Source: Halopseudomonas maritima
GTDB taxonomy: Bacteria; Pseudomonadota; Gammaproteobacteria; Pseudomonadales; Pseudomonadaceae
Assembly (NCBI RefSeq): GCF_021545785.1
Contig: NZ_CP079801.1
Span: forward strand, 434,001-498,000
DNA length: 64,000 bases
Direction: 5' to 3'
Every line of letters starts with the position of its first letter. The stretch's first letter is position 1. This document shows positions 37,904 to 47,290 of the stretch, one piece after another. The notes under the pieces were generated by a model, which was not told the origin of the DNA, searched no databases, and saw only the letters and a list, made by a program, of their open reading frames with translations. A program made the position numbers and the translations under genes.

Positions 37904-40172
37904 ATTTTTTGCGCCAGGCGGATCGTGGGCGGGAGGGTTGCAGGAGGGGTTTGGTTGCAACGTCGTCGATACGGGCTGCACTGGCCGCCTTGGCCCGGGC
38001 GGCGTGCAGCTTCTTGTAGCTGTCGATCAGGCGCAGGTGGCGATCCAGCCCATCCAGTTGCATGTTGGTCTTTGTGAGGCCATAGAAACGCACGTCGCCC
38101 TGCACCGAACCGACAACGGCGTCCATGCGCTCATTGCCAAACATCCGGCGGAAGTTAGGCTCAAAATCGGCCAGCGCCAGCGTCTCATCCAGCAGCACTT
38201 CCAGCACCACATTGAGCGCCTGATAAAACAGGCCGCGCTCCACGGTGTTGTCATTAAACTGCAGGAAGGCCTCAACCAGCTCCTTGGCCTCATCCAGCTG
38301 CTCCAGCGCCAGATAGATGAGCAGCTTGAGCTCCAGAATGGTCAGTTGGCCCCAGGTGGTGTTGTCGTCAAACTCGATGCCGATCAGCGTCTTAATGTCG
38401 GTGTAATCGTCCAGCTCGCTTTCTTCCAGCCGCTCAACCAGCGCCTGCAGCTGCTCATCAGTCAGGCTGTGCAGGTTGAGAATGTCGGCACGGAAATCCA
38501 GCGCCTTGTTGGTGTTATCCCAGATCAAATCCTCGACCGGGTAAACCTCGGAATAACCCGGCACCAGAATGCGGCAGGCGTTGGCGCCCAGGTCGGTGTA
38601 GGTTGCCATGTAGGCTTCTTTGCCCAAGTCTTTGAGGATGCCGAACAGGGTGTCGGCTTCTTGCTGGTTGGAATCCGCGCCTTGGCCGGAGAAGTCCCAC
38701 TCGACAAAGTCGTAGTCGGCCTTGGCGCTGAAGAAGCGCCAGGACACCACGCCGCTGGAATCGATAAAGTGCTCAACAAAGTTGTTCGGCTCGGTCACCG
38801 CCTGAGATTCAAAGGTGGGCTGCGGCAAATCGTTCAGCCCCTCAAAACTGCGGCCTTGCAACAGTTCAGTCAGGCTGCGCTCCAGCGCCACTTCAAGGCT
38901 TGGGTGCGCACCAAAGGAGGCAAACACACCGCCGGTGCGCGGGTTCATCAGGGTTACGCACATGACCGGAAAGCGGCCGCCAAGTGACGCGTCCTTCACC
39001 AGCACCGGAAAGCCCTGCTCTTCCAACCCCTTGATGCCGGCAACGATGCCCGGATACTTGGCCAGCACCGCGTCCGCCACATCCGGCAGCGCCAACTCGC
39101 CTTCCAGAATCTCGCGTTTGACCGCCCGCTCAAAAATCTCGGACAGGCACTGCACCTGCGCCTCGGCCAGCGTGTTACCCGCACTCATGCCGTTGCTGAG
39201 GAACAGGTTTTCGATCAGGTTGGAGGGGAAGAACACTTCCTTGCCGTTGGACTGGCGCACATAGGGCAGCGCGCAGATACCGCGCTCGGCGTTGCCGGAG
39301 TTGGTGTCGATCAGGTGCGAGCCGCGCAGCTCCCCTTCCGGGTTGTAGATATCCAGGCAGTAGCTGTCGAGCAGCCCGACGGGCAGATCATCATTGCGCC
39401 CAATCTTGAACCAGCGCTCGTTGGGGTAATGCACAAAGTCCGCATTGGCGATGTCTTCGCCCCAGAACTGGTCGTTATAAAAGAAGTTACAGTTCAGCCG
39501 CTCGATAAACTCGCCCAGTGCCGAGGCCAGAGCTGCCTCTTTGGTGGCGCCCTTGCCGTTGGTAAAGCACAGCGGCGACTGCGCATCGCGGATATGCAGC
39601 GACCAAACATTCGGCACGATATTGCGCCAGGAGGCGATTTCGATCTTCATGCCCAGGCCCGCAAGCAGCCCCGACATGTTGGCGATGGTCTGCTCCAGCG
39701 GCAAATCCTTGCCCAAAATCCGCGTACCCTCGCCCTCGGTCTGTACCGGCATCAGCAGCGACTGGGCATCGGCATCCAGGTTCTCGACCTCTTCGATGAC
39801 AAAGTCCGGGCCGGTCTGCACTACCTTTTTGACCGTGCAGCGCTCAATGGAGCGCAGGATGCCCAAGCGATCCTTCTCGGAAATGTCGGCGGGCAACTCG
39901 ACCTGAATCTTGAAGATCTGCTTGTAGCGGTCTTCCGGGTCAACAATGTTGTTTTGCGACAGGCGAATGTTGTCGGTCGGAATGTTGCGGGTGTTGCAGT
40001 AAAGCTTGACGAAATACGCCGCACACAGCGCAGACGACGCCAGAAAGTAGTCAAACGGCCCCGGCGCCGAGCCATCACCCTTGTAGCGAATGGGCTGGTC
40101 AGCCACCACCGTGAAGTCATCAAACTTGGCTTCAAGTCGGAGGTTGTCGAGAAAATTGACCTTGATTTCCAT
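37899..40172 (-). CDS. ycaO: OsmC-YcaO fusion protein
   Basis: 757 residues. Residues 1-135 form an OsmC-like domain (IRYKGDGSAPGPFDYFLASSALCAAYFVKLYC, with its conserved Cys). From about 160 a YcaO ATP-binding domain follows (ATKEAALASALGEFIERLNCNFF; LAEAQVQCLSEIFERAVKREI; FASFGAHPSLEVALERSLTELLQGR). A long helical C-terminal region rich in Leu/Glu may be TPR-like. YcaO proteins phosphorylate amide backbones; E. coli YcaO is linked to RimO-dependent methylthiolation of ribosomal protein S12. ATG 40172 has a poor ribosome-binding site. The stop codon lies inside a REP element. Confidence 0.88.
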   Translation of the reverse strand: MEIKVNFLDNLRLEAKFDDFTVVADQPIRYKGDGSAPGPFDYFLASSALCAAYFVKLYCNTRNIPTDNIRLSQNNIVDPEDRYKQIFKIQVELPADISEKDRLGILRSIERCTVKKVVQTGPDFVIEEVENLDADAQSLLMPVQTEGEGTRILGKDLPLEQTIANMSGLLAGLGMKIEIASWRNIVPNVWSLHIRDAQSPLCFTNGKGATKEAALASALGEFIERLNCNFFYNDQFWGEDIANADFVHYPNERWFKIGRNDDLPVGLLDSYCLDIYNPEGELRGSHLIDTNSGNAERGICALPYVRQSNGKEVFFPSNLIENLFLSNGMSAGNTLAEAQVQCLSEIFERAVKREILEGELALPDVADAVLAKYPGIVAGIKGLEEQGFPVLVKDASLGGRFPVMCVTLMNPRTGGVFASFGAHPSLEVALERSLTELLQGRSFEGLNDLPQPTFESQAVTEPNNFVEHFIDSSGVVSWRFFSAKADYDFVEWDFSGQGADSNQQEADTLFGILKDLGKEAYMATYTDLGANACRILVPGYSEVYPVEDLIWDNTNKALDFRADILNLHSLTDEQLQALVERLEESELDDYTDIKTLIGIEFDDNTTWGQLTILELKLLIYLALEQLDEAKELVEAFLQFNDNTVERGLFYQALNVVLEVLLDETLALADFEPNFRRMFGNERMDAVVGSVQGDVRFYGLTKTNMQLDGLDRHLRLIDSYKKLHAARAKAASAARIDDVATKPLLQPSRPRSAWRKKS

Positions 40173-40338
40173 GGGGCACCAGACGTGGGAGCGGATTGGT
40201 AAACCCGCCATTATCCGGCTTTTGTGCTGAATGTCATGTCACACCCAGACGCACGCCATCTCACCCGCGCATCACCATCGAGACAATTTACGGCCCAGCG
40301 ATAGCGCAAAACTGCATTCTGCCACTATATTCAGCAGT

Positions 40339-41694
40339 ATGAACTCATCCTCACCTATCCCGCACGACAAGCTCATGGATCTGCTGCTGGATGTCATTTG
40401 CGTCGTGAACAGGGAAGGACGCTTTTTGTCAGTGAGTGCAGCCAGCGAGCAGGTGTTTGGCTATCGCCCCGAGGAGATGGTCGGCCGCAGCGCCTTTGAG
40501 TTCATGCACCCGAATGACCAGGCCCGAATCCACAAGCTGATAGAACGTATCAACGCCGGTGAAGCCGCCCCCGACCACGAAAATCGCTACATCCACAAGC
40601 AGGGGCACATCGTCCATATCATGTGGTCGACCCGCTGGTTTGAGGCTGAGCAAGTCCGCGTTGGCGTGGCCCGTGACATTAGCAAGCGCAAACAGGCGGA
40701 AGCCCGACAGGCAGCGGTGTATGCCATCTCCGAGGCTGCACACAGCGACGACGCCCTGCCCCAGTTGTATCAACGCATACACGAGTTAACCACCCAACTG
40801 CTGCCAGCTGACAGTTTTCTGGTAGCCCTGTATGACGCAGCCAGCGATCTGCTCAGTTATCCCTATCAGGTCACCCGCTCTTCACCACCACTGACGCCGG
40901 GGCCGTTAGCCGCCTGCACGCCGCTTGATCAGGTTGTTCAGCACAACCGCCCATTGCTGCTCACCCCTGACTCAGCGCGGCAGCACCAGGCAACCGTGCA
41001 GCACTGGCTGGGCGTTCCTATCACCGCTGACGGCACTACCCTTGGCGCGCTGGTGGCACAAAACCACAGCGGCACGCTGCGCTACAGCGAGCAGGATCAA
41101 GCCTTTCTGCTATTCGTTGCCAGCCAGCTGGCAACCGCTATTGTGCGCAGACGCACCCAAGCCCATCTGGCGTTCCTGGCGCAACATGACCAACTGACCC
41201 AGCTGGCCAACCGCGGCTTGTTTATGGACCGCCTGCAAGGCGCGTTACAGCGAGCCAAGCGCGGTGCGCTGCAGCTTGCCGTGCTGTATCTGGACATGGA
41301 TAGCTTCAAACAGATCAACGATACCTACGGCCACGCCACCGGCGACCAACTGCTACGCGAGGTCGCGTTACGCTTGCGTCAGTGCGTGCGCGACTCCGAC
41401 ACCGTCAGCCGCCTTGGCGGGGATGAGTTTGCCGTGTTGCTAGACAGCATCACCCACCCCGACGATGCCGCCCTGGTCGCCAGCAAAATCCAGAGTACGC
41501 TGGGCCAGGCCTACCAATGGGAGGGAGTTGAGCTGCGCAGCACCCCCAGTATCGGCATAGCCACCTACCCCGCCCACGGTCAGAGCGAACAGGAACTACT
41601 GCGGCAAGCTGACCAAGCCATGTATCAGGCCAAACGCAGTGGCGGCGCGGGACATGCCTTTGCTCCGGGCACCGAGCTATGCAAGCAGTCGTAA
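40339..41694 (+). CDS. Diguanylate cyclase, PAS-GAF-GGDEF
   Basis: 451 residues. The PAS domain spans about 12-125 (VNREGRFLSVSAASEQVFGY), the GAF domain about 140-290 (LPQLYQRIHELTTQLLPADSF), and the GGDEF domain about 300-445. The active-site loop is an intact GGDEF (RLGGDEFAVLLD), and an RxxD inhibitory site (RDSD) lies five residues before it. It therefore should make cyclic di-GMP with product inhibition. It is soluble, with no membrane helices. ATG 40339 suits the PAS start; the longer frame from 40231 adds 36 residues without a match. Confidence 0.87.
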   Translation: MNSSSPIPHDKLMDLLLDVICVVNREGRFLSVSAASEQVFGYRPEEMVGRSAFEFMHPNDQARIHKLIERINAGEAAPDHENRYIHKQGHIVHIMWSTRWFEAEQVRVGVARDISKRKQAEARQAAVYAISEAAHSDDALPQLYQRIHELTTQLLPADSFLVALYDAASDLLSYPYQVTRSSPPLTPGPLAACTPLDQVVQHNRPLLLTPDSARQHQATVQHWLGVPITADGTTLGALVAQNHSGTLRYSEQDQAFLLFVASQLATAIVRRRTQAHLAFLAQHDQLTQLANRGLFMDRLQGALQRAKRGALQLAVLYLDMDSFKQINDTYGHATGDQLLREVALRLRQCVRDSDTVSRLGGDEFAVLLDSITHPDDAALVASKIQSTLGQAYQWEGVELRSTPSIGIATYPAHGQSEQELLRQADQAMYQAKRSGGAGHAFAPGTELCKQS

Positions 41695-41773
41695 AAGCCC
41701 TACCAACCAGCTGCTTTACTTGTACCCGCCAAAGCCCGCACCATAACTACATGCTCCCACGTGCAGATACGCC

Positions 41774-42175
41774 ATGACCACGACGCCTGCCACACGCCAA
41801 CCCTGCCCGCCGGGCACCTGTGATTGCGACCGCGACACCCTGGTCGAGCAGACCAACGTCGACCCGCGCATTTTGCTGCTGACCCTGCATGAAGAAAAAC
41901 GCCTGCTGGCCCGGCTGGAAGCCATCAGCACATTGGAAGAACTGGAGCACATGCAGCTGCGCATGTACCAGCAGTTGGGCATCCGCCTGGCCATCGACAC
42001 TGGCTTTGGCGAAGTGCGCAGCCTGCGCGGTATCGGTATTCGACTGCTGCCGCAGCCCGGCCTCTGCCGCAAGACGCGCAAGTCGATCCCCGCCGCCATC
42101 CGCCGCAGCCTGAAAGCGCACCCGGAGGTCACCTTCGCGCTGCTGAACAGTCAGGACTTGCTGCGCGACACCTGA
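41774..42175 (+). CDS. Conserved-looking hypothetical protein with N-terminal CPPGTCDC motif
   Basis: 133 residues, not recognised. The N-terminus carries a compact cysteine motif (PCPPGTCDCDRDTL) that could bind a metal. Then come a Leu/Glu-rich helical stretch (EEKRLLARLEAISTLEELEHM) and a basic central part (LCRKTRKSIPAAIRR). No signal peptide or membrane segment. It follows the cyclase by 79 bp on the same strand. Confidence 0.55.
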   Translation: MTTTPATRQPCPPGTCDCDRDTLVEQTNVDPRILLLTLHEEKRLLARLEAISTLEELEHMQLRMYQQLGIRLAIDTGFGEVRSLRGIGIRLLPQPGLCRKTRKSIPAAIRRSLKAHPEVTFALLNSQDLLRDT

Positions 42176-42316
42176 GACGCCAGTGCCCCCAGCGCCGCTC
42201 GACAACTGCCCGCAGCCGCTCCGGCTCAACCCAATGACCTGCATCGGCAACCAGCGCGCAGCTCCGGGCAAAATCCGCCCGCGCGCGACCTTAACTCTAT
42301 CACCTGCTGTTCGACC

Positions 42317-42946
42317 TTATTGGCTGTGCAACGCCGGCATGCCGTTGATCGCGATATCCGTGCCCACTAACACCACCAGCGGAATCGAGAACAACACAAT
42401 CGCGCCGTCAGCCATCACCGCCAGCGGCGTTACCAGCGTACGCGCTGCCAACACCTCAGGAGAAAGCGACTCGGTCACGGTGATGTAGTAGCGCCGATTT
42501 AGTGGTTGCAGCCGAGCAGTGTGCTCCAGCTCAAACCCGCCAGCGGCATAGCGCCGCCCGCGCACACGCCCTTGGTACACAATATTGCCGTCATCACGCC
42601 GGTAACCCGCAGCCAGCGCCGCGGCCTGATCAACCTCGCTGGCATCCGCAGCCAGCGTCAACTGGTAACGCCCCGTTATCCGGTTGGACCGCTTGACCGT
42701 GAAACTGTCAAAACTGGCGCGGACTTGTCGATGGAAACCAGAGGAAAAGGTGGCGGACAACCCCTCCGTCATCGGGAACACATAGTGATAGCTATCAGCA
42801 AGCACGACAAACCAGGCACCGTCGCTCGACACCATGATCTGCTCCACCGCCTCCGAATAACGCTCCCCATCGCTTCGATACAACCCGCTGGTTACACACC
42901 CTGCCAGCAGCAATACCCAAATCAACAGCAGCACTCTTCCCTTCAC
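42317..42946 (-). CDS. Putative lipoprotein, unknown function
   Basis: 209 residues with a lipoprotein signal peptide ending in the lipobox LLAGC (VKGRVLLLIWVLLLAGCVTSG). A hydrophobic segment near the C-terminus (AIVLFSIPLVVLVGTDIAI) may lie in or near a membrane. I chose the GTG at 42946 because GGGAGG lies 9 bp before it and the signal peptide then begins at once; the open frame extends to 43072. Not recognised otherwise. Confidence 0.6.
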   Translation of the reverse strand: MKGRVLLLIWVLLLAGCVTSGLYRSDGERYSEAVEQIMVSSDGAWFVVLADSYHYVFPMTEGLSATFSSGFHRQVRASFDSFTVKRSNRITGRYQLTLAADASEVDQAAALAAGYRRDDGNIVYQGRVRGRRYAAGGFELEHTARLQPLNRRYYITVTESLSPEVLAARTLVTPLAVMADGAIVLFSIPLVVLVGTDIAINGMPALHSQ

Positions 42947-43364
42947 GCGTATTGGCCTCCCTAGCCTGCTACGTGCGGGCCGTCTTGCCCGCCGAGGCTG
43001 CGGTATATCGCAGATTCGCCAGGTCCGCGCCGAGTGCCAACCAGGAGTGCGGACAAAGTCCCACCAAGGCAAGAAAATGCACTAGCCAAGCACCTCAAAG
43101 CCGCAGGGAGGCAGCCGCCAGATCCAGCTCCGCTAGCCCGCAGGCCCAGCCTGAACGCCAGAGAGCATGTGGAATTAATCAGTGCTTCCCTAGATCCTGC
43201 AAGTGCATGCTGCGAACTGTGGTTGTCATCTTCTGCACATTACCATTACCTATGATTACCCCGCCAACGGCCAACGCCGCCTGCTGAGTTCCTAGGCTTG
43301 CATCGCCCACTAGCGGACGTTAGGGTTTGGCCGTACGGATAGCCTGCTGACGAAGGGACGAGTC
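42947..43364. other. Gap without a convincing gene
   Basis: This spacer holds divergent starts of two lipoprotein genes. A + strand open frame (42952-43287) has no ribosome-binding site and a random-looking translation. CGTTAGGG at 43315 resembles one half of an attC core, but no partner was found. Nothing else was seen. Confidence 0.5.
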
Positions 43365-45215
43365 ATGAAGCCAACCTCCAACAACACGCTGCGATGTATC
43401 TATCTCGCCTTTTTATCCGCCCTGTTGATCCTGCTGAACGGGTGCTCGATCAACGCCAGGGAGTTTGCCTGGTCCGCCTATCAAAACCGCGATCCATCGA
43501 TAGACCAGTGGCAAAGGGTCGAGCCCCATACTGATCGCACCCTGCTGCTGGCCACCTTTGCCTCGACTCACTACACCCGCTCCAACCGCCTCGCGTCTGA
43601 TGACGAGCTAATTTCTGCTGACACGCCAGTGCTTCTGGCCTGGATAGAGTTCAAGGCAATCGAGCAGCCAATACCGTTGTACCGCTATGTAATTCAGCCA
43701 CTCAAGGCGATCACCGCCGAAGAGCTGCTCACCCAGGGCAATTACATCACCAACAGCACGAATCGGCTCAATAACTTGCCTGCTAAAACGCCAGCAACGG
43801 TAACTAACGGCGCCGTGGTTACCGACTGGCAATACTGCTACGACTGCTTCACATCAAAGCCACTAGACGAGCTAACGCCGGCGAACCTCGCCTCCCTCCG
43901 TGAGCAAATGACGCAAACGGTCATCAACAGGCCTCTCGATCGTTTGATCTTTGTCAGCGACCCCAGAAAAGCCGTCGACTTCAAAGGCCGTTCCGACATT
44001 CAGGTGTACGCCGGCGCCGAGGCGCAGCAACAACAGGCGCTGTTAGCTGAGCGCGTAAACGAGCTGAGTGGCGCCATCGCCGATGCGCAGTCTTACGATG
44101 ATCAGTATCGCCGCTTCACCAACACAGAACACAAGCCGCTGACCTTTGCCTACTGGTCAGAACAAGCAGGATGCCCGCAAGAGATAGCCAACTTCAGAGA
44201 GTTAAGAGGCAGCCGCCGCAGCCGTGCCAACACCATTATTCGCCGGAATGTTGACTACATCGAATGTAACACCAAGGCACTGGAAAGCTATGACATCGCG
44301 CCGTACCAAGCAGCGTATGCAGACCTGCAAGCCCGCGAAGAGATGTTGTGGAGCCGCTCCAACAAACAAGACCGCCACCGCGTGGTGCCGCCCGAAGACA
44401 CCATTGAGCACGTGCTTGGCTATATGGATACAGCCGAGCGCGATATTGAATCCGCTTATCGTGACCTGGAGACAGCCGACAGGCTTGATGAACGCAACCG
44501 CCAATTGGAAGCGTGGAGCCAACAAAACTGGGCAAACACCCTCAGCAGCATTCAGGCGCGCAACAACAGCATTAACACCCACTACCAGCAAACCCAGGCA
44601 ATGATACGTAACGTGCAAAGGCGCCAGTACGCACGGCCTGCCAGCACCTCCTACCCCACTGCTGCGCAGCAGACGGCTAGCGCGGCCGCCGCGAGCATCC
44701 CTGCAGCTGCAGGCCATCAAGGCTCACCGCAAAGAGACACAACGCCAGCATCAGATAAGGGCGCGACAACAGCGGCCGTTGATGCAACGCCTGCGGCAGT
44801 GGAGCAGGCGCAGGCAAGCACTGAAAACGCCCAAGACACCACCGCCAGCTCGGCCGAGTCGACCGCGTCAGCAACATCCAACAGCGCAAAAAAAGCCCCG
44901 CTAGAGCCACCGGCACTCGGCTATACCCCGGACGCCAAAGGGTGCTGGAACGGACGAAACACCCAAGGCGCGTGCCTGCAATACACCACCCATGAAGATG
45001 ATGGAAAAACCTATTTCAGGCTAACCAACCTGTGCAATGAGCGCCTGTACATGAAGTGGTGTGCCAACGACTTTTGTGGTGCAGATAGCTTAAGCGCAGG
45101 CCAAAGCAAGACCCAATACGAGTTCGTCACCCAGGCATCGACTATGGCCAAGGCCGTTGGCTCCACCATGCCCGGCAACGATTGGGTATGTGCCGGTCGG
45201 GTCAGTGATTGGTAA
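43365..45215 (+). CDS. Large putative lipoprotein, unknown function
   Basis: 616 residues with a lipoprotein signal (LAFLSALLILLNGC). Residues 30-430 are Gln/Asn/Ala-rich and largely helical. A low-complexity Ala/Thr/Ser/Gln linker follows (about 430-515). The C-terminal 100 residues form a small cysteine-bearing module with Cys at GCWNG, ACLQY, NLCNER, KWCAND, FCGAD and WVCAG, ending DWVCAGRVSDW. This suggests a surface protein with a disulphide-stabilised head on a flexible stalk (inference). No known family was recognised. Confidence 0.6.
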   Translation: MKPTSNNTLRCIYLAFLSALLILLNGCSINAREFAWSAYQNRDPSIDQWQRVEPHTDRTLLLATFASTHYTRSNRLASDDELISADTPVLLAWIEFKAIEQPIPLYRYVIQPLKAITAEELLTQGNYITNSTNRLNNLPAKTPATVTNGAVVTDWQYCYDCFTSKPLDELTPANLASLREQMTQTVINRPLDRLIFVSDPRKAVDFKGRSDIQVYAGAEAQQQQALLAERVNELSGAIADAQSYDDQYRRFTNTEHKPLTFAYWSEQAGCPQEIANFRELRGSRRSRANTIIRRNVDYIECNTKALESYDIAPYQAAYADLQAREEMLWSRSNKQDRHRVVPPEDTIEHVLGYMDTAERDIESAYRDLETADRLDERNRQLEAWSQQNWANTLSSIQARNNSINTHYQQTQAMIRNVQRRQYARPASTSYPTAAQQTASAAAASIPAAAGHQGSPQRDTTPASDKGATTAAVDATPAAVEQAQASTENAQDTTASSAESTASATSNSAKKAPLEPPALGYTPDAKGCWNGRNTQGACLQYTTHEDDGKTYFRLTNLCNERLYMKWCANDFCGADSLSAGQSKTQYEFVTQASTMAKAVGSTMPGNDWVCAGRVSDW

Positions 45216-45241
45216 GCGGCGCGCCCAACACCACTATCCGG

Positions 45242-45412
45242 CTACAGCGTCAGCCCCCAGCTGTAGCCACCTCTAAACACCCTGCCTGCCCCCTCGGCAA
45301 CCAGATGGCCAAAACTGTACAGCGCCACAAGAATAAACAGCCGCAGCAGCGGCTGTAGCAATAGCAGGTTTAGCGGGCGCAGGGTCATGGGCGTCTGGGT
45401 CTGGTTATGCAT
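45242..45412 (-). CDS. Possible small membrane protein, 56 residues
   Basis: Reads [20 protein letters not shown] at the start, then a hydrophobic stretch ([20 protein letters not shown]) and a short polar end. One membrane helix is predicted by eye. There is no clear ribosome-binding site; a GTG sits directly before the ATG. It occupies an otherwise empty 425-bp gap. Coding status is uncertain. Confidence 0.35.
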
Positions 45413-45640
45413 CACCGTGCCCGGCGCCGCCAGCAGCGGTCAACAACTGACCTACAGGCGAGCAACTCAGGCGACAGGTGGATTGCCTCGCCAAGCGAAC
45501 AAGTGACGGGCGACCTGGCCTGTGAGCGCTGCAGCGCCGGGCAGTGTACCTGCCTATGCCAGAGCACCACCCGGGCCTGGCGCATTAAGCACGGCAGCCG
45601 CTGTGGTAAAGTGGCCGCTTAATTCCACCAGGTAGCCCCC

Positions 45641-46012
45641 ATGCTTATATACATTTTCATCGCCTGCGACCGGCTGGATGAAAAGCAGGAAAAACAGCTC
45701 AAACAGAACCTGCCAGCTCTGCAAGCCGCGCTGCAGGCCTACGTTGAAGAAAACGAAGCCAACCGCGCCGAGCTGATTAACGATTGCACCAGCGATGACT
45801 GCGAAGACTGGCAGCTGGGCATCAGCCAACCGGTGAAAAAGCACACCCACCTGGCCCCCGCCGTCAACCTGTTCAACGGCCTCGCCCAGCAATACGACAT
45901 CGACTGCGAAGTAGGCTCCATCGAAGACGACGAACGCGAGCCGGTCAGCTACTTTGGCAAACATGAAGGGCAAGGCGACGCCTTCTTGATCGCCCAGTAT
46001 CTGGGGCTGTAA
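45641..46012 (+). CDS. Hypothetical acidic protein
   Basis: 123 residues, strongly acidic (runs such as EENEANRAELINDCTSDDCE and EDDEREP), with no membrane segment and no known family. It is possibly cytoplasmic. A fair ribosome-binding region (CAGGTAG) precedes the ATG. Its stop TAA is the first base triplet of an attC-like inverted repeat. Confidence 0.55.
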   Translation: MLIYIFIACDRLDEKQEKQLKQNLPALQAALQAYVEENEANRAELINDCTSDDCEDWQLGISQPVKKHTHLAPAVNLFNGLAQQYDIDCEVGSIEDDEREPVSYFGKHEGQGDAFLIAQYLGL

Positions 46013-46084
46013 CGCGCAGAGACTGCCAGATACTGACCACGGCGAACGACGAATACGCCGGTGTCAGCGGACCGGCCCGCGTTA
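46010..46084. repeat. attC-like inverted repeat (degenerate)
   Basis: TAACGCG (46010-46016) and CGCGTTA (46078-46084) enclose a second imperfect stem, CTGACCACGGCG (46033-46044) with CGCCGGTGTCAG (46056-46067, two mismatches). The arrangement recalls an integron attC site, but the outer boxes do not fit the RYYYAAC / GTTRRRY consensus fully in either direction. Confidence 0.35.
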
Positions 46085-46092
46085 GCTCCCCC

Positions 46093-46398
46093 CTACGAAC
46101 CAACAGCGTCAGCCGGTTTGCGGCCTTGCCAGGCCACAGCAGCACGCTTGAACAGCCAATACGCCCCCAAACCCGCAACAAGCGCGAACACCCCAAACGA
46201 CAACCCCAATACCCCATACACATACTCACTACCCGCGTGGTGAACCGTCACCCCGTCAAAGTAGTTCCCCTCCTCGTTGTACGGCATACCGGCCTTGGTG
46301 AACGCGTAAGCGCAGACCAGCGCTGCCGCGATGCCAAGGAGCAGTGAAAGCACGCCTGAGGCGGTGGCGAGGATGTTGAGTTTAGTGGTGGTTTTCAT
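46093..46398 (-). CDS. Small membrane protein, two helices
   Basis: 101 residues with two hydrophobic segments (LATASGVLSLLLGIAAALVC and YGVLGLSFGVFALVAGLGAY), joined by a polar loop, and a basic end. Not recognised. It lies 28 bp after a lipoprotein gene on the same strand, separated by a hairpin. Confidence 0.55.
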   Translation of the reverse strand: MKTTTKLNILATASGVLSLLLGIAAALVCAYAFTKAGMPYNEEGNYFDGVTVHHAGSEYVYGVLGLSFGVFALVAGLGAYWLFKRAAVAWQGRKPADAVGS

Positions 46399-46419
46399 GG
46401 GGGTGCGCAGTGCTAAACC

Positions 46420-46438
46420 GCCTTGCTATTCGCAAGGC
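46420..46438 (-). terminator. Hairpin at the end of the small lipoprotein gene
   Basis: GCCTTGC-N5-GCAAGGC is a perfect 7-bp stem that includes the gene's last codons and its stop. There is no T-run, so it may protect the mRNA end more than terminate. Confidence 0.4.
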
Positions 46439-46851
46439 GTGCCAACAGGATCGCCACCCCGAACCCTCTCTGCCCAAAAACGGACCGAGTAGTTACGCAG
46501 CTCACGCTTAACGATATAGGTTTCACCCGCTTCAGCATCCAGCAACAAACAACCGTACGAACGCCAGTTACGGTGAGCCAACTGGACAACGATTTTGTGA
46601 GGGCCCGGGGTTACTGACAAGGTTTCGGGGTGAAACTCATTACGCATAATGTCGAAAAGGTCTTCATCATCCAAAAAAATAAAATACATTCGATAGTCGA
46701 GCCCGGCAAAAATACCGTGGTCTCGCTCCGTGTCGGCGATGATTACAGCGTGGCTAGAGCGATCCTGTTCGTTCACGCCCATCTGTACATGATTAGTCGA
46801 CGCACAGCCTGATAAAAAAACTAGCAACACAAAACTCAAAAGTATCTTCAT
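46426..46851 (-). CDS. Small putative lipoprotein
   Basis: 141 residues with signal and lipobox (LLSFVLLVFLSGCAS). The mature part is beta-rich (HKIVVQLAHRNW, GETYIVKREL), recalling DUF2846-like lipoproteins, but that assignment is weak. GGAGTAAAG precedes the ATG. It lies downstream of the 83-residue gene. Confidence 0.6.
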   Translation of the reverse strand: MKILLSFVLLVFLSGCASTNHVQMGVNEQDRSSHAVIIADTERDHGIFAGLDYRMYFIFLDDEDLFDIMRNEFHPETLSVTPGPHKIVVQLAHRNWRSYGCLLLDAEAGETYIVKRELRNYSVRFWAERVRGGDPVGTPCE

Positions 46852-46976
46852 CTTTACTCCATTTCATTAGTGCGAGCAGCGCCGTTTCATTGTCTTCATC
46901 GTTTCTGACCTCAGTGGGAGTTATCCATGCGTGTCCACTGAAGTGGGGGAAGTCCAGGGACAACAACAGCCGCTTG

Positions 46977-47228
46977 TCAGGAGCCACTCGGCTGCCAATT
47001 TTGCACATATGGATTTGCACCCAAGGCAATTAAACGCTGCTGCACCTTGAGAACTCCCTGATGCTCCGAATTACCACCTGCCGCAATTAGACTAAACTTG
47101 GCCTCAGTTATCTCACCTTCTCGCCAAGCAACCTGATGAGCGCCAGCATCGTAATGAAGGTATAAACACCCATCACGGCTGACCACTTCTAGGCCTTCTG
47201 CAGTACTTCCGTAGATAGTCGTTTCCAT
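46977..47228 (-). CDS. Hypothetical protein directly after an attC site
   Basis: 83 residues, unrecognised (starts METTIYGSTAEGLEVVSRDG), no membrane segment. Its start codon is 10 bp from the attC core GTTAGGC, the usual short leader of an integron cassette gene. No attC was found after its stop, so it may be a truncated or last cassette, or host sequence next to the array. Confidence 0.5.
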   Translation of the reverse strand: METTIYGSTAEGLEVVSRDGCLYLHYDAGAHQVAWREGEITEAKFSLIAAGGNSEHQGVLKVQQRLIALGANPYVQNWQPSGS

Positions 47229-47238
47229 CGTTTGGGCT

Positions 47239-47290
47239 GCCTAACGCTCAAAGCAGCGGTGCGAAGCATCCGCTGCCTTTTTTGTTAGGT
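47239..47290 (-). repeat. Integron-type attC site, cassette B
   Basis: Read on the minus strand it starts ACCTAAC (RYYYAAC) and ends GTTAGGC (GTTRRRY). Between them GCAGCGG and CCGCTGC form a stem with an inner TGC-GAA-GCA tip. The stop codon TAA of the upstream 219-residue gene is inside the first core, as in typical gene cassettes. Length 52 bp. Confidence 0.8.

Noticed and set aside
42952..43287. 111-codon + strand frame in a spacer
   Set aside because: No ribosome-binding site, erratic composition, overlaps the promoter region of the lipoprotein genes.
43313..43322. GTTAGGG before the large lipoprotein gene as an attC core
   Set aside because: No matching RYYYAAC partner and no convincing stem within attC distance.
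46793..47029. 78-codon frame overlapping two minus-strand genes
   Set aside because: Overlaps the ends of both neighbours, no ribosome-binding site, no recognisable pattern.
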